DNA of 6,361 bases from CAYWTX01 sp964461295 (GTDB taxonomy: Bacteria; Planctomycetota; Phycisphaerae; SM23-33), in contig CAYWTX010000287.1 in the NCBI GenBank assembly GCA_964461295.1, positions 1 to 6,361 of the forward strand, in the 5' to 3' direction. Below are positions 1 through 6,306 of the stretch, piece by piece. The position numbers and the translations under genes were made by a program. The first letter of the stretch is position 1, and the number at the start of each line of letters is the position of its first letter. Below the pieces are notes generated by a model. That model was not told the origin of the DNA and made no database searches. It saw nothing but the letters and a program-made list of their open reading frames with translations.

Positions 1-55
1 ACCTATGACCTCTTGCTCCGGAGGCAAGCGCTCTATCCAGCTGAGCTACGGGCAC
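1..55 (-). tRNA. tRNA-Arg (anticodon CCG), 3' part cut off by window edge
   Basis: Read on the minus strand from 55, this is a bacterial tRNA: acceptor 5' strand GTGCCCG, linker TA, D-arm GCTC-loop-GAGC containing the usual AGCTGGATA loop, then anticodon stem CTTGC / loop CTCCGGA / GCAAG. The loop has U33 followed by CCG, which reads the arginine codon CGG. The variable region (AGGTC) follows, and the window ends at the start of the T-arm. The T-arm, 3' acceptor strand and any encoded CCA lie to the left of base 1. D-stem and anticodon stem are fully paired in the part that is visible. Identity and anticodon are secure; only the 3' end is missing. A rare-codon or high-GC arginine decoder is expected in a genome this rich in CGG codons. 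Confidence 0.96.
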
Positions 56-68
56 ACGTACCAACGCG

Positions 69-97
69 ATTATGGCCGCAAGGGCAGGACAAGTCAA
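69..97 (-). promoter_or_regulatory. sigma70-type promoter of the tRNA-Arg gene
   Basis: On the minus strand there is TTGACT (92-97; 5 of 6 to TTGACA), a spacer of exactly 17 bases, and CATAAT (69-74; 5 of 6 to TATAAT). The expected transcription start is near 62, about 7 bases before the mature tRNA 5' end, leaving a very short leader for RNase P to remove. The bases after the -10 begin CGCG, a GC-rich discriminator of the kind seen at stringently controlled stable-RNA promoters. Position, spacing and orientation all agree with the tRNA. The stringent-control reading is inference. Confidence 0.75.
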
Positions 98-280
98 CGG
101 CGGATTCGAATCCCGGCAATGCCTCGGTTGCCAGGGGGCGGCCACGACGGGGCCAGGCCCTCCGGAACGGGACCCATTCGCGATCCGAACCGGAGGGACG
201 CGCGCCGTCGCGCCCCTCTTCCGACCCCCCCCGTAATGAGGCACGGCGAATCCCGTGGCCATCGCCGGGGGATGAGGCAT

Positions 281-309
281 TTGACACGGGAGCAGGACCG
301 CGGTAGAGG
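281..309 (+). promoter_or_regulatory. candidate promoter for the TMEM43-family gene
   Basis: A perfect -35 hexamer TTGACA (281-286) is followed 17 bases later by TAGAGG (304-309), a weak -10 matching only T, A and A. A start near 316 would give a leader of about 54 bases before the ATG at 370, consistent with the Shine-Dalgarno sequence at 356-361. It also argues against the ATG at 310 as start. The -10 is poor, so this is tentative. Confidence 0.4.
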
Positions 310-355
310 ATGGCCAGTCGCCGTCGCCGAACAACCAGGGCCAGCAGCCTGGAAC

Positions 356-361
356 AGGGAG
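356..361 (+). promoter_or_regulatory. ribosome binding site deciding the start at 370
   Basis: AGGGAG lies 8 bases before the ATG at 370, a normal Shine-Dalgarno spacing. The in-frame ATG at 310 has no comparable site and would add only a 20-residue arginine-rich extension outside the family's conserved region. Confidence 0.6.
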
Positions 362-369
362 AACGCGCC

Positions 370-1614
370 ATGGTGGTCGAGACCATCCACGAATCGTGGC
401 TGTCACAGATGGGCAAGTCGTTCAAGGGCGTGCTCGTGGGGCTGGCGCTCATCCCCATCGCCGTCATCGTGCTGTTCTGGAACGAAGGCCGGGCCGTCAA
501 GACGGCCAAGACCATCGACGAGGGCGAGAAGCTCTGCGTGGCCGCCAAGGTCGAAGCCGTCGACCCCGCCCACGAAGGCAAGCTGGTGCACATGACAGGC
601 ACGGTCCATGTGGACGGCACGCTGACGGACCCGCTGCTGGACATCACCGCCAAGGCGGTGCGGCTGCGCCGGCTGGTCGAGATGTACCAGTGGGAGCAGA
701 AGTCCAGCAGCAGGACCCAGAAGAAGACCGGCGGCAGCAAGACCACCGAGGTCACCTACACCTACGAGAAGAAGTGGGCGGATCGTCTGATTCCCTCGGC
801 CGACTTCAAGGAGGCCGGCCATGCCAATCCATCGATCCTGCCCTGCCAAAGCGCGGAGTGGATGGTTGCGGAGGTGGCGCTGGGGGCCTTCACGTTGAGC
901 GACAGCCTGGTCAAGCAGATCCAGAACTACCAGGCGCTGCCGCTGGGCCTGACGCCCGCGCTGGTGCCCCCGGCCGGAGGCGCCTTGGCCGTGGAGGCCG
1001 CCCCGGCGCCGGCGGCGCCCGAGGCGGGAACCTTGCGCGCGCGGATGCAGATGCGCGATGGCAAGTTCTATCTGCCCGTGGACGCCAACGCCGGCGCGGC
1101 CGCCGAGCCGAAAATCGGCGACGTCCGCGTGGGCATGGAGATCGTTCCGGCCGGGCCGGTGAGCATCGTCTCCTGCCAGGCGGGCAGCACGTTCAAGCCG
1201 TTCACGGCCTCAACCGGCAGGAGCATCGACTGGCTGCGGACCGGGACGCACAGCGCCGCCGAAATGGTGGCGATGGAGCGGCAGGACAACGCGACGACGA
1301 CGTGGCTGCTGCGCCTGGGCGGGTTCGTGGCGATGCTGATCGGCTTCAGCATGCTGCTGCGGCCGCTGGTGGTGATCGCCGATGTGGTGCCGTTCATCGG
1401 CAGCCTGCTGGGCGCCGGGGCGTTCGCGATATCGCTGGCGTTCTCCGCGATGCTGTCGCTGGTGGTGATCGCGATCGGGTGGATCGCGTATCGGCCGATG
1501 ATGGGCGTGGCGCTGCTGGCGGCGGGCCTGGCGGTGCTCGTGGCAGCGAAGGTGTTGATCAAGGGGAGGCCAAAACCGACGGCGCCCGGCGAGATGGGAG
1601 CGGCGCGAATGTGA
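370..1614 (+). CDS. TMEM43/DUF1625-family membrane protein
   Basis: A 414-residue protein. It starts with a short N-terminus (MVVETIHESW...), then a first membrane segment at about 19-37 that runs into the family-typical FWNEGRAVKTAKTIDEG (36-52). A long soluble region follows, about 50-305, with EGKLVHMTG (69-77), the block LRRLVEMYQWEQ (99-110), TYTYEKKW (129-136) and the F-x4-GH-x-NP motif (146-154). An Ala/Pro-rich linker lies at about 200-220. The C-terminal third is hydrophobic, with three membrane segments near 312-333, 344-370 and 376-396, ending in a basic tail. This architecture (one N-terminal helix, large extracytoplasmic domain, C-terminal helix cluster) is that of TMEM43 (LUMA), a eukaryotic ER/inner-nuclear-membrane protein with uncharacterised bacterial homologues. 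Length is normal for the family. No catalytic motif is known, so no biochemical function can be given. It stands alone on its strand, converges on the next gene, and probably has its own promoter at 281-309. Confidence 0.88.
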   Translation: MVVETIHESWLSQMGKSFKGVLVGLALIPIAVIVLFWNEGRAVKTAKTIDEGEKLCVAAKVEAVDPAHEGKLVHMTGTVHVDGTLTDPLLDITAKAVRLRRLVEMYQWEQKSSSRTQKKTGGSKTTEVTYTYEKKWADRLIPSADFKEAGHANPSILPCQSAEWMVAEVALGAFTLSDSLVKQIQNYQALPLGLTPALVPPAGGALAVEAAPAPAAPEAGTLRARMQMRDGKFYLPVDANAGAAAEPKIGDVRVGMEIVPAGPVSIVSCQAGSTFKPFTASTGRSIDWLRTGTHSAAEMVAMERQDNATTTWLLRLGGFVAMLIGFSMLLRPLVVIADVVPFIGSLLGAGAFAISLAFSAMLSLVVIAIGWIAYRPMMGVALLAAGLAVLVAAKVLIKGRPKPTAPGEMGAARM

Positions 1615-1788
1615 GGCGCCGCCATCCAGGCAGGCAGGCCGACCCATGCCATTCCCGATCGGCGGCCCCGCTGTCAAAGCAGGTATGCTCGTGCGTGGCG
1701 CGGCCCCTTCGGCTAGAGGTCCTCGTGCCCCCCGTGTACCTGGTTACGGGAGCCGCGCTTCCATGGCTTCACTCCGGTGCCTAATCCG

Positions 1789-4320
1789 TCAGTCGCCCGC
1801 CCGGTTGCGCAGAGGGTCGGTGACCGGCTGCAACCGATCAATCACCGGCGCGGTGCGCATCCGGGGGCGGACGGGCAGGCCGGGGTCTGGCGGGTCGGGA
1901 AGCCGGCGTATCTCCTCGTCGCCGCGGTAGACGCAGTTGCAGTCCACCCAGGCGATCAGCCGCAGCAGGTCTTCGCCCTCGATCTTCACGCCATGGTGGT
2001 TGCCCTCGGTCACCATGCGGATCAGCGGGCTGGCATACGAAAGCATGGTCATCGGCCTGGCCGGGCCGTTGCCCAGAGCGTCGACGTTCATGCAACCGGC
2101 GATGCCGACGCCCGGCCCGTTGGGCAGCTTCCTGTCGCGTCCGGTCGTCGCCGCCAGGCCCACCAGCGTCGGGTACGGCTCCTTGAACGGCCAGAGGTTG
2201 GGGTCCATCCCGCCGGCCTTGGACTGCCAGCCGGCCCTCTCGGGGAAGCCGCCGCGCAGGGTCAGGTCGAGCGTTTTGCGGCCCTTGCCGTCGCCCCCGT
2301 CAGGGGCTCCATGGGCCTGGTGACATCTGCCGCAATACTTGTCTAGGACCGGCTGCACGAACCGTTCGTAGCCGATGCTGACACGGGCGCCCCACGGCGG
2401 GGGCGTCAGGTCCGCCGGCGGGCGGCGCATGGCCAGCGCCGTGCCGCCCTCGACGCCGGTCGCGATGGACGATTGCTCGTGGCAGCCCGTGCAGCCGCGG
2501 ACTTCGCCGGGCATCACGCCCGTGAAACTCCGCATGATCTGGAGGCAACGCTGCCGCTCGTCGAGAAGCTGGAAGAACAGCGCCTGCCCGGCCGGGGCGC
2601 GGAAATGCACCGACCCGTCGGCGTGGATCGGCGCCGTGCCGAGGATTCGCTTCACGCCGTCCTGCTGGATGATCGAAATCGCCGGCCCGGAGTTCCACCA
2701 GGTCTTGTCCCAGGCCGTGTAGGTCTTGTGGTCCATCTGGATGACGCGGAGGAACTTCGCCTTGCCTGGCGGCAGGCCCTCGACGCCTTCGTAGACGTTG
2801 GCGCTGAAGAAGGCGCCGCCGGGCGTCGGCTCGCCCTTCTTCGGCCAGCGCACGCGGTCGGCCAGCGCCGCCGGCCGGGGGCGCGGCCTGACGGGCATCG
2901 CATACCAGGCGTTCCCCTGCCCGCGGTAGACCAACTCGCGGTTGCCGCGGGTGTCCATCAGGTACAGCGAGAACGTCTCGGTGAAGAAAATCTCGTTCCA
3001 CGAGCGGACCATGCCGGTGCGGGCGGAGACGAGGAAATCCTCCGGACCCAGCGGGTAGGGGCTCTTGTAGGCCGTGTACTTGCCCGAGGCGTGGTAGCCC
3101 GTCGTGTAGACGGGGCTCGCGCCGTCCTTGCCGTCGCCGACTTCGGGCCAGGGGATGTCGGCCGTCACCTTGAACACGCCGTCCGGCCACTCGCGCCCGC
3201 CGCCGACGTCGATGATCCCGATGCAGCCGTCGAAGAAACTGTGATGAGCCGAGCCGGCGAACATCACCCGCTGCGTGCCGGGGATCGCCCGGGCCTCGAC
3301 GACCAGGTCGGGGTAGAGGCTCCGGTTGCCCCAATACACGTAGTCGCCTGTGCCGTCTGGGTTCACTGTCCACAGGCCCATCAGGTTGTATTCCGGGCGG
3401 TCGGTGTATTCCCAACGGGTGTAGAGCACGCGCCCGTCGGGCAGCAGCGTCGGGAGGTAGTCGGTCTCGTTGTTGCGCGAGATGATGTGGATGTTCCGTC
3501 CGTCGGCGTCGCAGCGGGCCAGCACGTAGGCCGCAATATACGATCCGCACCGGACGTAGGTGTTCCCGCGAGTGGTGGTGAACATGATGTGCCCGTCCGG
3601 CAGGTAAATCGGATCCAGATCGTCGTACGGGCTGTTGGTCAACTGCCGCGGGCCCGCCCCCTCGCCGCCCGTGCCGCCGAGGTCCACCTCGTACAGGTGC
3701 ATCGACCGCTCTTCCTTCGGGCGCCAGCAGAACACCACCCGCTTGCCGTCGAACGACAGGTCGGGGCGCCAGAGATAACCTTCTCCGCCCGGCAGCAGGT
3801 CGCGCGTCTTGCCGCCGTCCAGGCCCTCCAGGACCAGCAGCCGGCTTCCGCTGTTGGCGTATCGGCTGACGTTGCGGTGGGCCGTCTGGTGGTTGTTGCG
3901 GTTGCGCCCGACCTTGTGGAACTGCGGGTAGGGCCCGTCCACCAACAGGACGCTGCTGAAGTCCAGCACGGGGTTCCGGAACGCAATGCGGCGCTTCACG
4001 CGCCGAACGGCCAGATACAGCTCCCTGGCCGCCCCGTCGCACTGCTCGGCGGGCAGAGCCCGGAGTTTCGACTCAATAGCCAACAGTTCCGCCAGCTCGG
4101 CGGCGAACCCGGGCCCTCCCGGCCCGCCCGCGAGCCGGGCCGCCAGCTCACGCGACCAGCCGATCTCCGCAACCGCCCGCCCGGCCGTCGGCCGGTTGTC
4201 TGCCTGGAACAGCCAGTCGTCCTCGATGTGCCGCTGGAGGTCGCCTTCCGCCGCCGCGGCGGCGCACGTGGCCCCCAACAAGGCAACCAGAACCGACAAT
4301 GCCCTGCCGTCGCTCTTCAT
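1789..4320 (-). CDS. exported two-haem c protein, hydrazine-synthase alpha-like with beta-propeller repeats
   Basis: An 843-residue protein. Residues 1-25 form a Sec signal peptide (basic start, hydrophobic core, Ala-rich cleavage region), so it is periplasmic. Residues about 115-470 carry PD40/TolB-like propeller repeats: RPDLSFDGKRVVFCW (185-199), DPIYLPDGHIMFTT (236-249), LPTLLPDGRVLYTRWEY (289-305), VNPDGTGDY (319-327). At about 525-615 is the block typical of the hydrazine synthase alpha middle domain, including APIHADGSVHFRAPAGQALF (563-582) and SFTGVMPGEVRGCTGCHE (598-615). Haem c motifs are CTGCH (610-614) and CGRCH (663-667). NHHGVKIEGEDLLRLIAWVD (774-793) is a conserved C-terminal block whose histidines may ligate the second haem. 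Length is close to the roughly 800-residue anammox subunit, but no beta or gamma subunit gene is nearby and the expected tyrosine four residues after the first haem histidine is Ser618. It is therefore best read as a PVC-type homologue of unknown reaction, not a hydrazine synthase. GGGAGG sits 5 bases before the ATG, supporting this start. Confidence 0.88.
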   Translation of the reverse strand: MKSDGRALSVLVALLGATCAAAAAEGDLQRHIEDDWLFQADNRPTAGRAVAEIGWSRELAARLAGGPGGPGFAAELAELLAIESKLRALPAEQCDGAARELYLAVRRVKRRIAFRNPVLDFSSVLLVDGPYPQFHKVGRNRNNHQTAHRNVSRYANSGSRLLVLEGLDGGKTRDLLPGGEGYLWRPDLSFDGKRVVFCWRPKEERSMHLYEVDLGGTGGEGAGPRQLTNSPYDDLDPIYLPDGHIMFTTTRGNTYVRCGSYIAAYVLARCDADGRNIHIISRNNETDYLPTLLPDGRVLYTRWEYTDRPEYNLMGLWTVNPDGTGDYVYWGNRSLYPDLVVEARAIPGTQRVMFAGSAHHSFFDGCIGIIDVGGGREWPDGVFKVTADIPWPEVGDGKDGASPVYTTGYHASGKYTAYKSPYPLGPEDFLVSARTGMVRSWNEIFFTETFSLYLMDTRGNRELVYRGQGNAWYAMPVRPRPRPAALADRVRWPKKGEPTPGGAFFSANVYEGVEGLPPGKAKFLRVIQMDHKTYTAWDKTWWNSGPAISIIQQDGVKRILGTAPIHADGSVHFRAPAGQALFFQLLDERQRCLQIMRSFTGVMPGEVRGCTGCHEQSSIATGVEGGTALAMRRPPADLTPPPWGARVSIGYERFVQPVLDKYCGRCHQAHGAPDGGDGKGRKTLDLTLRGGFPERAGWQSKAGGMDPNLWPFKEPYPTLVGLAATTGRDRKLPNGPGVGIAGCMNVDALGNGPARPMTMLSYASPLIRMVTEGNHHGVKIEGEDLLRLIAWVDCNCVYRGDEEIRRLPDPPDPGLPVRPRMRTAPVIDRLQPVTDPLRNRAGD

Positions 4321-4537
4321 CGCTGCCTCCCAGTCCGCGCAGCCGTCACGCCAATCCCCGATGCCAACCGTTCAGCCCCTCTCGTGGCCCACGAAGCCCG
4401 CCGGCCGCGCAACACGCCCGCCGCCAAGCCTCCAGCCAGTACGCCCGCGAAGCGCAACGCCCTTGGACGGTGTCTCAACGACGATGCCCACAAAGCTCAA
4501 CCGCAAGGCCTCGAACGCTCGATGGCGCCCAACGCCT

Positions 4538-5545
4538 CTACGCCCACGGCAGCAGGACCACCTTGCCCGTCTCGCGACGCTCGAACAACGCGTACCCCTC
4601 CGCCGCCCGCTCCAGCGGCAGCCGGTGCGTGATGATCTCCGCCGCACGCAGCCCTGTCTCGTACAGCCGCACAATCTCGCCCATCTCGCCCAGCCAGAAT
4701 CCGCACGAACCGGAAATGCTCACCTCCCGGTGAATGATCCGCGACGGGTTGATCGTCCCCGACCCGCTCTCGCCGATCAACGCCACCTGCCCCAGCGGAC
4801 GCATCAGGTCCACCGCCCACGTCAGCGCCTCCGGCTTGCCGCAGCACTCCAAGGCCCGATCCAGCAGCCGCCCACCCGTCAGCCCACGCACCTGCTCCAC
4901 CACGTCGCCGGCGGCGGGGTCCACGGCCGCGGCAGCGCCCAGCCGCAACGCCAGCTCGCGGCGGTAGGCCGCCGGCTCGATCACGATCGCCCTGCATCCA
5001 AAGTGCAGCGCCAGCACCAGGGCGCCCAGGCCCATCGGCCCCACGCCGAAAACGCCGACCGTGTGGGCCGCGTACGTGCCGATCCGCCGATGCGCGTGGT
5101 ACGGTGTGCCGACCGGATCGAGCATGAGGCTCCCCTGCTCGAAACTGAGGCCCTCCGGCAGCGGCAGCAGGCTCGACTCGTGGACGCGGACGTACTGCGC
5201 CTGAAAGCCGTCCAAGCTGAAACCGTGCACGCCGGCCTTGGCGCGGCATAGGTCCAGCGTCCCCATCCGGCAGTAGTCGCACTGCCCGCACACCTGGAAC
5301 GGCAGCACCACGACGCGGTCGCCGACCTTGTGGCGACGCGGGCGATCCACCGCCGCCACCACGCCGGCCGCCTCGTGGCCCGGAATGCATTTCTTCTCCC
5401 CGGGCCGCTCGTACAGGCCGTGCAGGTCGCTGCCGCAGATGGCAGCCGCCTCGACCCGGACGACGACGAACTCGCCGTCGGGCGCGGGGTCGGGGAAGTT
5501 CCGCACTTCCAGTTCGCGGGTGTCGAGCATCTTGAGGGCGCGCAT
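4538..5545 (-). CDS. zinc-dependent medium-chain alcohol/polyol dehydrogenase
   Basis: A 335-residue protein when started at the second of two tandem ATGs (the first, at 5548, adds one Met; residue numbers here use the longer form). The N-terminal GroES-like domain has the catalytic zinc ligand Cys38 in AICGSDLHG and His58-Glu59 in PGHEAAG. The structural zinc site is complete, C-x2-C-x2-C-x7-C (87, 90, 93, 101). Asp144 in LDPVGTPYHA is at the place of the further acidic ligand of this family and recalls the DPFGNAVH of threonine dehydrogenase. The Rossmann motif GVFGVGPMGLG spans 165-175. Glu191, at the end of the second strand (IVIEP), suggests NAD rather than NADP. The protein is cytoplasmic, probably a dimer or tetramer, oxidising a secondary alcohol or polyol. 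Sorbitol/galactitol-phosphate-type and threonine-type substrates are both possible and the sequence does not decide between them. It lies 217 bases upstream of the haem protein gene on the same strand; cotranscription is possible but not shown. Confidence 0.92.
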   Translation of the reverse strand: MRALKMLDTRELEVRNFPDPAPDGEFVVVRVEAAAICGSDLHGLYERPGEKKCIPGHEAAGVVAAVDRPRRHKVGDRVVVLPFQVCGQCDYCRMGTLDLCRAKAGVHGFSLDGFQAQYVRVHESSLLPLPEGLSFEQGSLMLDPVGTPYHAHRRIGTYAAHTVGVFGVGPMGLGALVLALHFGCRAIVIEPAAYRRELALRLGAAAAVDPAAGDVVEQVRGLTGGRLLDRALECCGKPEALTWAVDLMRPLGQVALIGESGSGTINPSRIIHREVSISGSCGFWLGEMGEIVRLYETGLRAAEIITHRLPLERAAEGYALFERRETGKVVLLPWA

Positions 5546-5551
5546 CATCCG

Positions 5552-5558
5552 CTCCTTT
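5552..5558 (-). promoter_or_regulatory. strong Shine-Dalgarno favouring the second of two ATGs
   Basis: The minus strand reads AAAGGAG CGG ATG ATG. The gap from AAGGAG to the first ATG (5546-5548) is only 3 bases, while the gap to the second ATG (5543-5545) is 6, which is near optimal. This site is why the dehydrogenase start is placed at 5545. The difference is a single methionine. Confidence 0.6.
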
Positions 5559-5565
5559 GCCGGAC

Positions 5566-5594
5566 ATTATCGCCGATGCCGAAGAAATGTGCAA
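5566..5594 (-). promoter_or_regulatory. possible promoter of the dehydrogenase gene
   Basis: On the minus strand, TTGCAC (5589-5594; matches only the TTG of the -35) is followed after 17 bases by GATAAT (5566-5571; 5 of 6 to TATAAT). A start near 5559 would put the Shine-Dalgarno sequence at the extreme 5' end of the mRNA, which is tight. The good -10 and exact spacing make it worth recording, but the -35 is weak. Confidence 0.3.
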
Positions 5595-5637
5595 CGGCGG
5601 ATGAGCCGAGGGGTACGCGATCGTTCCTGCATCGCCT

Positions 5638-5690
5638 CTTCAGCCTGAAGGGCTGACGTTCCAGCCCCGCGGCTCGCCTACGGCTGCGGG
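5638..5690. repeat. chain of three overlapping palindromes, REP-like element candidate
   Basis: Three inverted repeats follow each other without a gap. The first is CTTCAG-C-CTGAAG (5638-5650). The second is GGGCTG-acgttc-CAGCCC (5650-5667). The third is a 9-pair stem CCCGCGGCT / GGCTGCGGG with a 7-base loop (5666-5690, two G-T pairs). They share end bases, so alternative folds compete. The arrangement, a short intergenic chain of GC-rich hairpins beginning with a CTGAAGGGCTGA-like core, resembles interspersed REP-type elements of PVC genomes. This is the only copy in the window, so the repetitive nature is inferred. None of the stems is followed by a T-run, so a classical intrinsic terminator is not supported. 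Confidence 0.45.
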
Positions 5691-5800
5691 CGTTGGCCGG
5701 ACTGCTGCACGACCGCCGGCGCCCGTCGGCCCGATCCCACTTCGCCCTCTCGTCCGCAATCCCCATGCCGCTCGCGGCCCTGCCTCATGCGTGCTTGCCC

Positions 5801-5829
5801 GGACCCTTACGAAAAACCGTATGGTGTCC
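5801..5829. repeat. 29-base imperfect hairpin next to the restriction-enzyme remnant
   Basis: GGAC (5801-5804) pairs with GTCC (5826-5829). After a one-base bulge (T5825), CCTTACG (5805-5811) pairs with CGTATGG (5818-5824) with one T-T mismatch, leaving the loop AAAAAC. That gives 10 pairs in total. It lies 11 bases beyond the stop codon of the minus-strand restriction-enzyme fragment, so it could end or protect that transcript, but there is no U-tract after the stem. Alternatively it marks the end of a small mobile or repetitive element. Confidence 0.4.
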
Positions 5830-5840
5830 CCAGATAATGC

Positions 5841-6233
5841 CTAGTTCTCCCGAGGGCGCGTCCCTAGTTTCCCCCCCCCTGCTTTCCTCCCGCCGCGAAA
5901 CAGTCGGTTATCGCCATCGGGCACGCCTTGCCCGCCGCCCCTCTCCTCCACAATTTCGATTTCATCCCTGGTCAGCCCGTACAGATCGTAAACCAGACGG
6001 TCCATCTGGCGCTCGAGGCCGGCGCACCTACTCGTGTAGTACGTCTTCTCCGTGTCGATCTTGGCCGCTGCGAGTTGTTCCTTGGCGGCCAGCATCTGCT
6101 CGACCAGTTGCACCATGGCGTTGTGACGCGACCTGTCGCCTGCGGTGGAAAGGTCCAATTTCGGCACAGGAAGCGCCCGTAACTGCGCAACTTTTATTTG
6201 CGGGAACGTTTGTGTGACTTCACTGCTGTCCAA
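5841..6233 (-). pseudogene. C-terminal remnant of an Eco57I/TaqI-like type IIG restriction-modification enzyme
   Basis: The fragment is 130 codons if counted from a TTG at 6233. Residues 9-25 (TFPQIKVAQLRALPVPK) and 74-97, with LERQMDRLVYDLYGLTRDEI (73-92) followed by EIVEE, match the end of the specificity domain of Eco57I/TaqI-like fused methyltransferase-endonucleases. A helical stretch between them (36-58) is also typical. Complete enzymes usually run to many hundreds of residues, and here the nuclease and methyltransferase motifs are absent. No Shine-Dalgarno precedes the TTG. The frame stays open to the window edge, but the upstream translation is Arg/Pro-rich and unlike the family. After EIEIVEE the frame runs on for a Gly/Arg-rich tail of about 33 residues that the family normally lacks, crossing a run of nine G. 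I read it as a decayed, probably horizontally acquired fragment. A real larger gene frameshifted near 6230 is the alternative. Confidence 0.65.
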
Positions 6234-6306
6234 GATAATCGCGGCGTAGTGTCCTGCCTGGCTTTTCGGGGGTGATTGTCCTCGGATTCCTGGGTTTTGG
6301 ACGGCC

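Larger units (their letters stand above)
56..369. other. divergent intergenic region between tRNA-Arg and TMEM43-family gene
   Basis: A 314-base non-coding stretch. Besides the two promoters listed separately it holds a perfect 12-base palindrome GGATTCGAATCC (102-113), just upstream of the tRNA -35 box. It also has a small hairpin GGCAA/TTGCC (about 115-131) and a direct repeat ATGAGGCA at 236-243 and 272-279, the second copy abutting a TTGACA box. Open frames crossing it are arginine/proline-rich low-complexity translations typical of GC-rich shadow frames, and none has a convincing family signature. No U-tract terminator is visible. Confidence 0.6.

Noticed and set aside
102..113. GGATTCGAATCC resembling a tRNA T-arm, as if a second tRNA or an attachment-site duplicate were present
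   Set aside because: The five bases on each side of TTCGAAT do not pair as a T-stem on either strand, and no D-arm, anticodon arm or acceptor stem is found around it. It is a plain palindrome.
310..369. Upstream ATG at 310 as the start of the TMEM43-family protein
   Set aside because: It has no Shine-Dalgarno, adds an arginine-rich stretch outside the conserved region, and would fall at the end of the candidate -10 box.
33..755. Minus-strand open frame of 240 codons across the tRNA-proximal spacer and the TMEM43 gene
   Set aside because: It overlaps the tRNA gene, its promoter and the conserved start of the TMEM43 protein on the opposite strand, and its translation resembles no family.
1731..1750. 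Hairpin CCCGTG/TACGGG between the two convergent genes as a bidirectional terminator
   Set aside because: Only a 6-pair stem with a wobble and a large loop, and no T-run on either side. The 174-base convergent spacer shows no convincing terminator.
1789..4320. Annotating the haem protein as hydrazine synthase subunit alpha and the organism as anammox
   Set aside because: Homologues of this architecture are widespread in non-anammox PVC bacteria, partner subunits are absent here, and the expected tyrosine ligand position is a serine.
4321..4537. Promoter or small gene between the dehydrogenase and the haem protein gene
   Set aside because: TTGAGA- and TTGAGC-like boxes exist on the minus strand but without a -10 at a proper distance, and short frames there have neither ribosome binding site nor recognisable content.
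2473..4632. Very long plus-strand open frame (719 codons) opposite the haem protein gene
   Set aside because: It is antisense to a clearly recognisable protein and is an Arg/Pro/Val/Ala-rich shadow frame produced by high GC content. No family signature is visible in it.
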